A stretch of 13,370 bases of DNA. Source: Solobacterium sp. UBA636 (GTDB taxonomy: Bacteria > Bacillota_I > Bacilli_A > Erysipelotrichales > Erysipelotrichaceae). Where the stretch lies: contig DBOW01000067.1 in the NCBI GenBank assembly GCA_002299675.1, positions 1-13,370 of the forward strand, read 5' to 3'. Every line of letters begins with the position of its first letter. The stretch's first letter is position 1. The notes under the pieces are model-generated. The model had not been told where the DNA came from. It saw only the letters and a list, made by a program, of their open reading frames with translations, and ran no database searches. This document shows, in pieces, positions 8,301-13,370 of this stretch. The translations under genes were made by a program, and so were the position numbers.

Positions 8301-9334
8301 ATATTTCTTTAAGACAGAAAACTACTGCTGATATGCTGCAGAGGCTGAATAATGTTTATAATTCATATAATTCAGAGCTTGTTACCTATAATCCTTCAAT
8401 CGAATCGGTTTTTGACGAAGCGGATGAGAGTTTTGGTGATAATGCACCTGAGCGTTCAAGACAGGTTATTAAGCTTTACTGGAATGGCCAGCGTTTATTA
8501 ATCAATAATTTTAATGAAGTAATAGAGAATAAAATAGCGGAAACGGAGTTGTTGATTAAGGATCAGGACAGGGAAATATTCGAGGATATTCTATCTCAGA
8601 CTATTGCCCAGAAACTGACATCAAGAATTGATGAATCAAGAAGCTGGGTTAAGGAAATGTCAAAACTTATGAGTTCAATGGATACATCCATGGGTCTTTA
8701 TTTTTCTTTAGACTGGAAGCCGGTGGAAAGTGAAGCTGATGAAATGGATATAAAGGATCTTGAAAAGATTCTGACCATGGATAAGGAAATGATTACTTCA
8801 GAGGATGAAATAAAGGTTGCCAATCATTTCAGAGTAAAAATCTCTAAGGAGAAACAGCGTATGGAAGATAATGGTGAGATAATCAATTATTTATCTTTGG
8901 TCAGAGAGGTGCTGGATTACCGTAAGTGGTTTGAATTCAGAATGAAATATTCCAGACCAAATAATCCTAAACAGGATCTGACCAATGCACGATTCAACCG
9001 TTTCTCAGGTGGTGAAAAGGCTATGGCTATGTATGTGCCACTGTTTGCGGCAGTCAATGCCCAGTATAAGAAGGCTTTAAAAGAAGATCATCCAAGAATT
9101 ATAGCGCTGGATGAGGCTTTTGCGGGTGTTGATGATAAGAATATTGAATCAATGTTCATGATGGTTGAGGACCTTGATTTTGACTATATTATGAATTCTC
9201 AGGTGCTCTGGGGCTGTTACAGGAGTGTTAAGAGGCTTAGAATCTGTGAGCTTTTAAGACCGCTTAATTCTTCAGTTATTACAGTAATTAACTATATCTG
9301 GAATGGAAAGGTAAGGTATCTTGATGAGTTCTAA
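5303..9334 (+). CDS. jetC: Wadjet type III SMC-like ATPase JetC (TIGR02680)
   Basis: A 1343-aa SMC/Rad50-type motor, matching TIGR02680 (about 1350 aa). Walker A is GQNGSGKS (G34-S41). A long coiled coil of Glu, Lys, Asn and Leu runs from about 250 to 590 and again from about 725 to 1010. Between them lies a globular hinge-like segment (about 590-725), with FYKTVTFNDRLS and ESALTKAGLLDALVV. The C-terminal head has the ABC signature FSGGEK (S1235-K1239) and Walker B RIIALDEAFAG with D1270 and catalytic E1271, then the D-loop VDD. ATP-driven JetC dimers should extrude DNA loops and hand small circles to JetD. AGGGG (5291-5295) lies 7 bases before the ATG. The start overlaps the jetB stop (ATGA), and the end overlaps jetD. 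All ATPase motifs are intact. SbcC-type repair nuclease subunit is the alternative, made unlikely by the neighbours and the lack of a zinc-hook CxxC. Confidence 0.92.
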   Translation: MSERWKMNRIGFVNFWVYKDDCFNFEDGKLLLRGQNGSGKSITTQSFIPFILDGDRSPNRLDPFGSQDRKMEYYFLLDGQREDATGYLYLEFKKEESDEYITIGIGQHAHAGRAMTFWGFVILDGRRIGYDINLYRQSGKVKIPYEKNELKKILGENTPFTDSSKQYKEYVNKYLFGFERIDQYEQFVDLLIKVRSPKLSKEFKPTKVYEILNESLQTLSDDDIRSLVQAMEKMDSIQQKLSDYKKTKSSLISILKEYKKYNAYLLNKKASRYKQASIDYKNEESLYHSLIEETEHYKEKLSIDENEKTVLEADIKALKEEIAQYLDPEMENIDRKLSNANLQSTELNKRLINKNSQIENKKSQIYLDEKKVNEIKEDCQYLFDSCHKILREMDEMNSDIQGEFHSEVTAWIKENKDLNIDLIESMIKNLNSSLINARESIKEYGMAEKYFNEAKDRENEHRVLLESKEKEKEETELNKQNIQDAIITSLEEMDDNLFYTPDTNTLSKAVEIISSYENSNDMIVFNNLFRKDFDSKLDIQKSKKLEYENRINTILEAINKLEKEYQDILSQKDMEPERDSESKQIRELLKEKGIEAVPFYKTVTFNDRLSEERKAVIESALTKAGLLDALVVSEKDYHLIKERYPELLDVVIHSEFKGNYSFNELLIEENLPKEINTEVNKILSGFGKDFVIDDNGIFCHGLIEGRGNKKASEYVGVLARKRKKEELLRNKQLEIDAQENIRQETENSLEIVLSTIEGMNEEYDSIPDLNELNNTVLKITQINLALNEMIRKQQELENNSIILEQKKNEKYQDMIRNCRNLPYSRSIKDIDQVIESLSLYREDFNKLHIKKNALKEKEAVISSLEDTLDNERTDIDLLYKEKDDISIELQSVLKLIENLKTYLNNPEFREKALKLENLHNKENEYLDRKEELSNEIAVLNNKLDNSEERINRQKDIYEKKYSEYNFLKLYFEEELSLNLLFERGNMSLDECVKEALKYEDISLRQKTTADMLQRLNNVYNSYNSELVTYNPSIESVFDEADESFGDNAPERSRQVIKLYWNGQRLLINNFNEVIENKIAETELLIKDQDREIFEDILSQTIAQKLTSRIDESRSWVKEMSKLMSSMDTSMGLYFSLDWKPVESEADEMDIKDLEKILTMDKEMITSEDEIKVANHFRVKISKEKQRMEDNGEIINYLSLVREVLDYRKWFEFRMKYSRPNNPKQDLTNARFNRFSGGEKAMAMYVPLFAAVNAQYKKALKEDHPRIIALDEAFAGVDDKNIESMFMMVEDLDFDYIMNSQVLWGCYRSVKRLRICELLRPLNSSVITVINYIWNGKVRYLDEF
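9313..9316 (+). promoter_or_regulatory. SD that decides the jetD start
   Basis: AAGG lies 7 bases before ATG 9324 but only 4 bases before the in-frame TTG at 9321 that directly precedes it. Spacing favours ATG 9324. Both codons lie inside the end of jetC, so translation is coupled to jetC. Confidence 0.5.
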
Positions 9335-10565
9335 GGAGTGTGCGGAATATCTTAAGGCTAAGAATGTTTCTGAGTTTATGAATACCATCAAGAAGAAATA
9401 CGGTTCATATAATTCATTTACCGGAACAGTCAGAGTTAAGGAAAATGAAATAAAAGATATAACCGGTATTTTAGGCTATAGGCCAGAGAAACCGGTAAAA
9501 ATTGATGAATTTATTAACTGTCTTAATTCCAGCCGTTTCGGGCCGATTGATATGAAGGAAATAATGGAATATTACTTTGGCCATAAAATATTAAATAATA
9601 TGGAAAAGATGATGCTGATAATTGAAAGACAGAATCAGCTTAAAAATGAAATGGATAATATTCTTAAATGTCATAATTCATCTAAAACGGTATCAGCCTG
9701 GGCTGATGAAATGTTCTATACCGGAAGATCTGGTTTTCCTGTTGTGCTGAGGGATAAAAAACTGAATACCTTTAATCAGGTTGTCTATGGTTTAAGTTTA
9801 TTAAACAGTAATGAATTTCAGAATATTCCACTGGCTTTATTTGCCTCAAAGATTTCCGGCAACCCCCATTTTCTGGACAGAGACAGTGATGGCGGCAAGC
9901 TTTTTGTCTACGCTCTATCTTTTATAAATAAAACAGAATATCCAAGAGGCGCAAAGGACTGGAAACTGCTTCTGAAAAAATATGGAATAATCTGTGATGA
10001 AATAGCCGGCAATGTGGTTATTTATAATGTTCATCTTCAAAACAGTAAAGAACTCCATCAGGGTGCCGAAGGGTGTTACCGATATAACGAACCTTTTATC
10101 TGCTCAGCAGCCAATCTGAAAGATGTTGTGTCAGCCATCAGCAATGATAATAATGTTTATATAGTAGAAAATGAAATGGTATTTTCACATCTGCAGAAAG
10201 AGTGCAATAAGGCTTTAATATGTACCTCTGGTCAGCTTTCTACAACCGCAGTCTCTTTAATTGAATTATTAATTAATTCTCATCAGGAAATATATTATGC
10301 CGGTGATATGGATCCGGAAGGACTGATGATTGCCTATGGTCTGTATAAACTTAACAGCGAACATATTCATTTCTGGCATATGAATAAAGATGATTATCTA
10401 AAAGCTATTTCTAATGAAGAAATAAATGAACAGAGAATGTCTCTATTAAACACAATAGATGTACCTGAATTAAAGGATACGATTGACTCTCTAAAACAGA
10501 ATAAAAAAGCAGCCTATCAGGAGAATATAATTGATTTATATCTCAATGATTTAAAGACTGTCTGA
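9324..10565 (+). CDS. jetD: Wadjet type III nuclease JetD (DUF3323/DUF2399, Toprim-like)
   Basis: A 413-aa protein from ATG 9324; a TTG at 9321 would add one residue. The N-terminal half (about 1-200) fits DUF3323, with ISGNPHFLDRDSDGGKLF at about 177-194 as a recognisable family block. The C-terminal half is DUF2399 with a Toprim-like metal site resembling the topoisomerase VI A subunit: VYIVENE places E282, and GDMDPEG gives D328 and D330. AYQENI near residue 398 is a common end motif. In Wadjet, JetD is the endonuclease that cuts closed circular DNA held by the JetABC motor. All acidic metal ligands are present, so the subunit should be active. It overlaps jetC by 11 bases and is the last gene of the operon. 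No strong terminator follows. Confidence 0.9.
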   Translation: MSSKECAEYLKAKNVSEFMNTIKKKYGSYNSFTGTVRVKENEIKDITGILGYRPEKPVKIDEFINCLNSSRFGPIDMKEIMEYYFGHKILNNMEKMMLIIERQNQLKNEMDNILKCHNSSKTVSAWADEMFYTGRSGFPVVLRDKKLNTFNQVVYGLSLLNSNEFQNIPLALFASKISGNPHFLDRDSDGGKLFVYALSFINKTEYPRGAKDWKLLLKKYGIICDEIAGNVVIYNVHLQNSKELHQGAEGCYRYNEPFICSAANLKDVVSAISNDNNVYIVENEMVFSHLQKECNKALICTSGQLSTTAVSLIELLINSHQEIYYAGDMDPEGLMIAYGLYKLNSEHIHFWHMNKDDYLKAISNEEINEQRMSLLNTIDVPELKDTIDSLKQNKKAAYQENIIDLYLNDLKTV

Positions 10566-10753
10566 AATAATATTGTTTAACACTTACATATTGTGACATT
10601 AATGAAAAAAACATCGGTAAGAACACTATATATCTGGAACAAAATACCAGAATTTTCATAGTATAATAATCCCAGAAACAGAAAGATACTCATATTCTTT
10701 TTAAAGTCTTCAACAAGTTAGAATGGAGTAAAAAATGATAATTTATTTTTGTA
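10566..10753. other. Intergenic region between jetD and the unknown operon
   Basis: An A+T-rich stretch. A TATAAT lies at 10662-10667 in the plus orientation without a good -35, and a weak stem TCTGG/CCAGA (10633-10637, 10647-10651) is followed by TTTT. Either could matter for ending the jet transcript or starting the next, but neither is convincing. GGAG at 10725-10728 serves the short leader ORF. Confidence 0.4.
10662..10667 (+). promoter_or_regulatory. Possible -10 element of the unknown two-gene operon
   Basis: A perfect TATAAT about 70 bases before the leader ORF. No matching -35 is seen 16-18 bases upstream and no TG extension is present, so support is limited to the hexamer and its position. 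Confidence 0.3.
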
Positions 10754-10791
10754 ATGCTCAGAAAGAGGTCCTTTATGCAGAGAATTATTAA
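10735..10791 (+). CDS. Possible 18-codon leader ORF
   Basis: ATG 10735 has GGAG (10725-10728) 6 bases upstream, a better signal than the next in-frame start of the main gene at 10754 has. It encodes MIIYFCNAQKEVLYAENY and stops at TAA 10789-10791, 17 bases past the first base of the favoured main start (10775). The SD of the main gene (AAAGAGG, 10762-10768) lies inside it. This layout would suit translational coupling by termination and restart. It may also be a chance ORF; no homologue is recognised. Confidence 0.35.
   Translation: MIIYFCNAQKEVLYAENY
10762..10768 (+). promoter_or_regulatory. SD that decides the start of the first unknown gene
   Basis: AAAGAGG lies 6 bases before ATG 10775. 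The upstream in-frame ATG at 10754 has only T-rich sequence before it. The start at 10775 is therefore preferred, giving 282 rather than 289 residues. Confidence 0.65.
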
Positions 10792-11623
10792 TAAGGGCAT
10801 TCTTTCAAATGATTATGAGATTACTGTATATCTCAATGAGTATCAGAAAGAACTTGTGCTGAATGTGCTTAAGGCAGCAAAAGCTTTCTATGAAGGGTCC
10901 ATTGAAGAACTTGTTGAGTTTGTGAAAAATGGTTTCACTGTTGATGTGGCATACGTAAAAGGCTATGAGAGTTCGATAAAGGAACTAAATAAAACAATAA
11001 TCAAAAGCGTAATAGACAATTCCCTGATTTCACTTTTAAATAAGGCAATTTCTACCATAGAAGATGTTAATCAGAAAAGATACCGAATTGGTAAAGAAGT
11101 TTTTGATACTGTCTGTCTGACAGCTGAAAGGGTAATGAGGTTCTGGCTTGGTGACTGGAACGAAATAATATTTTCATTCAATCTGGATATTTCTTTCCAC
11201 AGAGATAAAATACTGAGTATTTACAGGGAAAGAGGCATTCCATTGTATGGGAATCTGGGTATTTACAATATTATTGTCAAAGACGACATACGTGTTCTAT
11301 ATCTTCTGTTTAAAGACTATATGTATGAAACCAATGCCGATGGTGTTTATGATGAGATATGCCAGATAGAAGGAATTGAAAGGATTAAAGTTGTTTTTCC
11401 TTATAAAGAGATTATCATATTTTCTAATCAGGAAGAGATCAAAGATTATATGAAGGAAGTAAATGCTGAACAGAGTTTCCGTTTTTCTTTAAGTAATCAT
11501 AAAAAGATAATCGAAGACAAAGGCTATTATTTCCCTGTCTGTTCAAATACCTATCGTAAAGTAGTACCTGGTGACAGAGTTCATAGAAAGATCAATGGCT
11601 ATTTTGTGTTTGAGGGACTATGA
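10775..11623 (+). CDS. Uncharacterised protein, first gene of a two-gene operon
   Basis: A 282-aa soluble protein with no family I can name. It begins MQRIINKGILSNDYEITVYL. There is no signal peptide or membrane helix. A region rich in Ile, Lys and Glu (about 15-110) looks helical. It is followed by FWLGDWNEIIFSFNL (about 126-140) and a more mixed part with aromatic strands, ending in KINGYFVFEGL. No nuclease, NTPase or HTH motif is evident. It starts about 200 bases after jetD on the same strand and overlaps the next gene by 4 bases (ATGA), so the two are co-translated. Their position beside Wadjet makes an accessory or second defence unit conceivable, but nothing in the sequence itself shows this. 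A start at 10754 would extend the N-terminus by seven residues (MLRKRSF) but lacks an SD. Confidence 0.75.
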   Translation: MQRIINKGILSNDYEITVYLNEYQKELVLNVLKAAKAFYEGSIEELVEFVKNGFTVDVAYVKGYESSIKELNKTIIKSVIDNSLISLLNKAISTIEDVNQKRYRIGKEVFDTVCLTAERVMRFWLGDWNEIIFSFNLDISFHRDKILSIYRERGIPLYGNLGIYNIIVKDDIRVLYLLFKDYMYETNADGVYDEICQIEGIERIKVVFPYKEIIIFSNQEEIKDYMKEVNAEQSFRFSLSNHKKIIEDKGYYFPVCSNTYRKVVPGDRVHRKINGYFVFEGL

Positions 11624-12690
11624 AGACTTCCAGGGAATATATTAATAATATTAAGAGCGGTATATTAACTTCATCAATGCTGGAAGATGCACTTTATTCT
11701 GTGAACAAGAGAGCTAAGAATTATCGTGATTCAAGAAGAATGTATTATGACTCTTATTATGAAAAGGCTGACAGCAAAATGTCTGAAATGTATTCACGCA
11801 AAGAAAAACTATTAAGCGTATTAAAACCAGTATGCATTCATGCCGAAAAAAGATATAAGAGAATTCGGGTGTATTATTACGAGAAGAAATATAAAAAAGA
11901 GTATGTCAAAAGACATATGCTTGGTCAGGTAGTTCATTATGGTTCATATCTGGATTATGATTCTTATATGGAAATATCCTTCTTTGATTATATTGAACAG
12001 AATAATTGTGACTATAATTATTATCTTTATTACGTCCTAGGTGAGCATAGTTTTCATCAGCCGATTAAAAAAGAAGATGTAAAAAAATATAATCTGGAAA
12101 TTAAGGAAATAAGTGGATTAAATACTCATGGTGATAGCTGTGAAAATCTTATGTCGGTCCAGTTTGTGGATAAAATAATCAGCCTTATAGAAGCTGGCAA
12201 ATATCAGTTTTTAAAAGATAAAGAGGATGTTTTTAAAACATACGAAAACAAACCTGAATATCGTGCAGAATCGGACTGTTTAAGCGCAATAGAATTTGTT
12301 AAACAATCGGTTATCAGTTCTGCAATCAATAAGTTTAAGGACTTCTATGACGTTAACAGCATTAATATTTCATCAATAAGAATTAAGAAGAAAAAGAACA
12401 AAGACAGAATTAGAATTAAAGTCAAAAAGAAAAGTTTTGATTTTAAAATAAGTGATGAACTGATTAATTATGTCAAAGAAAACTACAATGAAAATATGTC
12501 ATATACCGAATTTGTTGAACTGATTAGAGATTCAGATTTAATTCCTGGATTAGAGAAATACGCCATATATGTCAATACAGCTACAAGATTAAGTACTTAT
12601 TTAAATGAAAATATTGGCAGTCTGGACAAAGCCCTGATTAGCTGTTTTGGTAAAATACCAGAACACCTTAAACAATACTTGCAGGTTTAA
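11620..12690 (+). CDS. Uncharacterised Tyr/Lys-rich protein, second gene of the operon
   Basis: A 356-aa protein not matched to a known family. The N-terminal 100 residues are very rich in Tyr, Lys and Arg (YYDSYYEKA at 42-50, VYYYEKKYKKEY at 84-95), with a coiled-coil-like look. The middle has FFDYIEQ (121-127), NYYLYYVLGEHSFHQPI (133-149) and SGLNTHGDSCENLMSVQF (165-182); the last looks like a conserved motif, with H170, D172, C174 and E175. A basic strand pair follows (IRIKKKKNKDRIRIKVKKK, 253-271) that could bind nucleic acid. The C-terminus is helical. There are no membrane segments. The start overlaps the preceding stop (ATGA). GAGGG (11612-11616) is only 3 bases from the ATG, so initiation is probably coupled. 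Function is unknown; a nucleic-acid-binding role is only a guess from the charge. Confidence 0.75.
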   Translation: MKTSREYINNIKSGILTSSMLEDALYSVNKRAKNYRDSRRMYYDSYYEKADSKMSEMYSRKEKLLSVLKPVCIHAEKRYKRIRVYYYEKKYKKEYVKRHMLGQVVHYGSYLDYDSYMEISFFDYIEQNNCDYNYYLYYVLGEHSFHQPIKKEDVKKYNLEIKEISGLNTHGDSCENLMSVQFVDKIISLIEAGKYQFLKDKEDVFKTYENKPEYRAESDCLSAIEFVKQSVISSAINKFKDFYDVNSINISSIRIKKKKNKDRIRIKVKKKSFDFKISDELINYVKENYNENMSYTEFVELIRDSDLIPGLEKYAIYVNTATRLSTYLNENIGSLDKALISCFGKIPEHLKQYLQV

Positions 12691-12753
12691 ACGATAACAG
12701 CTAATTTTCAAGTTTTTGATACAGTCACAATTAGCGTTCGAGCAGGTTTTGCA

Positions 12754-12768
12754 GTCGAATTTTTCGAC
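12754..12768. repeat. Short palindrome, possibly a degenerate copy
   Basis: GTCGAA and TTCGAC form 6-bp arms around TTT. It shares AGTCG and CGAC with the three stronger palindromes downstream but lacks their GCAAA core, so it could be a decayed member or unrelated. Confidence 0.4.
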
Positions 12769-12821
12769 CACAAAAATAACAAGCATGTATCCGGTCATTC
12801 TAGTGGAAGTATATACAAAGC

Positions 12822-12848
12822 TTTAAAGTCGCAAATTGCGACTTTAAA
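12822..12848. repeat. Palindrome copy 1
   Basis: A perfect 13-bp inverted repeat around a single central A (12835). The inner part is AAGTCGCAA and the outer arm TTTA/TAAA. It is upstream of the ORF6N-domain gene and shares its core with the other copies. Confidence 0.92.
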
Positions 12849-12863
12849 CAGCAAGTATAAGTG

Positions 12864-12888
12864 GTGAAGTCGCAAATTGCGGCTTCAC
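12864..12888. repeat. Palindrome copy 2
   Basis: 12-bp arms around a central A (12876). The core AAGTCGCAA is as in copy 1, but the outer arm is GTG/CAC. One pair (12870 with 12882) is T-G, which stays paired as U-G in plus-strand RNA. The centre is 41 bp from that of copy 1. Confidence 0.9.
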
Positions 12889-12905
12889 GAAAGAAAAAAG
12901 AGATA

Positions 12906-12934
12906 TCTTGAAGTCGCAAAATGCGACTTCAAGA
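12906..12934. repeat. Palindrome copy 3
   Basis: Perfect 13-bp arms around AAA (12919-12921). The core is AAGTCGCA and the outer arm TCTTG/CAAGA. The centre is 44 bp from that of copy 2. The 3' arm ends 6 bases before the SD of the ORF6N gene, so a folded mRNA hairpin would stand directly next to the ribosome site. Confidence 0.92.
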
Positions 12935-12940
12935 AGATAG

Positions 12941-12946
12941 AAGGAG
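12941..12946 (+). promoter_or_regulatory. Ribosome binding site of the ORF6N gene
   Basis: AAGGAG lies 6 bases before ATG 12953. It supports this start for a gene whose end is outside the window. Confidence 0.75.
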
Positions 12947-12952
12947 AAAAGA

Positions 12953-13370
12953 ATGGAAGAAAGAAATGAAATTATCACAGTTGAAGGTATAAGGAATCGT
13001 GTATATATGATTCGTGGCATGCAGGTTATGCTGGATAGTGATCTGGCTGAGATATATGGATATGATGTAAAACGTCTTAATGAACAGGTAAAAAGAAATA
13101 TAAACAGGTTTCCTGAAGACTTTATGTTTAGACTGTCTGATGATGAGGCTAGTATTTTGCGGTCGCAAAATGCGACTGCAAATTTGAGTTCCAAGTCAAG
13201 AACTAATCCCTATGCCTTTACCGAACAGGGTATCTATATGCTGGCTACTGTTTTAAGAGGAGAACTTGCTGAGAAACAGAGTATCTTTATTATGCGTGCC
13301 TTCAAGGAAATGAGGCATTATATTAAACAGAATGAACAGTTTGTTACTCAGAATGAAATGAATATGGTAT
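12953..13370 (+). CDS. ORF6N domain protein (phage antirepressor-like), 3' end missing
   Basis: The first 139 residues are in the window and the frame is open at its edge. The N-terminal ORF6N domain is clear: IRNRVYMIRGMQVMLDSDLAEIYGYD (13-38, written in part), VKRNINRFPEDFMFRLS (46-62), LRSQNAT (69-75) and YAFTEQGIYML (87-97), followed by IMRAFKEMRHYI (113-124). ORF6N is related to the KilA-N DNA-binding domain and is found in phage and prophage antirepressors and in many chromosomal genes of unknown role. The C-terminal part, often a coiled coil or a second domain, is not seen. Codons 70-75 form a palindrome related to the three upstream (see 13156-13182). The gene suggests accessory or phage-derived DNA to the right of the Wadjet island. 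Confidence 0.88.
   Translation, partial: MEERNEIITVEGIRNRVYMIRGMQVMLDSDLAEIYGYDVKRLNEQVKRNINRFPEDFMFRLSDDEASILRSQNATANLSSKSRTNPYAFTEQGIYMLATVLRGELAEKQSIFIMRAFKEMRHYIKQNEQFVTQNEMNMV
13156..13182. repeat. Palindrome copy 4, inside the ORF6N coding sequence
   Basis: 12-bp arms TTTGCGGTCGCA and TGCGACTGCAAA around AAA (13168-13170). The only imperfect pair is G-T (13162 with 13176), a G-U pair in sense RNA. The core TCGCAAAATGCGACT equals that of copy 3. It encodes RSQNAT (residues 70-75), a segment conserved in ORF6N proteins. Confidence 0.88.

Larger units (their letters stand above)
12691..12952. other. Intergenic region with palindrome cluster upstream of the ORF6N gene
   Basis: 262 bases without a gene. 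The first 120 bases hold only weak inverted repeats. The rest carries three strong palindromes centred at 12835, 12876 and 12920, followed by the SD of the ORF6N gene. No convincing -35/-10 pair was found; TATAAG (12856-12861) between the first two palindromes is the best -10-like element, but TTGCGA inside the first palindrome is only 14 bases upstream of it. Confidence 0.7.

Noticed and set aside
5303..9334. SbcC/Rad50 DNA-repair subunit
   Set aside because: There is no zinc-hook CxxC between the coiled coils, a globular hinge-like domain is present instead, and the neighbours are the Wadjet partners.
10735..10791. Remnant of a flavodoxin-like gene because of the MIIYF start
   Set aside because: The phosphate-binding loop residues that should follow (TGNS type) are absent and the ORF stops after 18 codons.
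12700..12735. Inverted repeat GCTAATT/AATTAGC as a terminator for the unknown operon
   Set aside because: The stem is only 7 bp and A+T-rich, the loop is 22 bases and no T-run follows.
12822..12934. Short CRISPR-like array (three repeats at 41 and 44 bp spacing)
   Set aside because: The repeats are true palindromes with variable outer arms, spacing between them is only about 15-17 bases, there are only three, and no cas gene is near.
12822..13182. REP sequences mobilised by a RAYT or IS200-type transposase
   Set aside because: No Y1 transposase or its fragments are visible in the window, and one copy lies in frame within a conserved protein motif.
12844..13194. Minus-strand ORF of 116 codons across the ORF6N start
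   Set aside because: It is the shadow of the ORF6N gene and of the palindromes. The plus frame has a clear domain, SD and conserved motifs.

Overview
The window comes from a low-GC Gram-positive bacterium. Coding is A+T-rich, purine-rich SD sequences sit 5-8 bases before most starts, TGA is used as a stop, and there is a YitT-type membrane protein. A gut Firmicute, perhaps of the Erysipelotrichia, fits best, but the lineage is an inference. No rRNA, tRNA or CRISPR array was seen.

Left part (1-2277): housekeeping genes. These are the tail of an FMN-binding flavoprotein, an alanyl-tRNA editing protein (AlaX-like with DHHA1), a bidirectional terminator at 1361-1392, and a convergent YitT/DUF2179 membrane protein.

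Centre (2319-10565): five plus-strand genes, each overlapping the next by 4-14 bases. The last four are a complete Wadjet (JetABCD) anti-plasmid defence operon. Protein lengths, gene order and motifs match type III (DUF2397, DUF2398, SbcCD_C/TIGR02680-type SMC, DUF3323/DUF2399). JetA (kleisin-like), JetB (KITE/MukE-like) and JetC (SMC-like ATPase) should form a DNA loop-extruding motor. JetD carries a Toprim-type nuclease centre that would cleave small circular DNA. The first gene is an ArsC-type arsenate reductase of the LMW-phosphatase fold. It overlaps jetA by 8 bases, so it appears to be co-expressed with the defence system. The whole unit starts only 41 bp from the divergent YitT gene.

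Right part (10566-13370): accessory DNA. A two-gene operon of unrecognised proteins (about 282 and 356 aa, 4-base overlap) follows the Wadjet genes, preceded by a possible 18-codon leader ORF. A 262-bp intergenic stretch then holds three near-perfect palindromes sharing AGTCGCAAAWTGC. They sit 41 and 44 bp apart, just upstream of an ORF6N-domain (phage-antirepressor/KilA-N-like) gene cut by the window end. A fourth copy lies inside that gene, where it encodes the RSQNAT segment. The outer arms differ from copy to copy but stay self-complementary, and the two imperfect pairs are G-U only in the sense strand. This suggests selected hairpins, possibly an autoregulatory or RNA-level control device.
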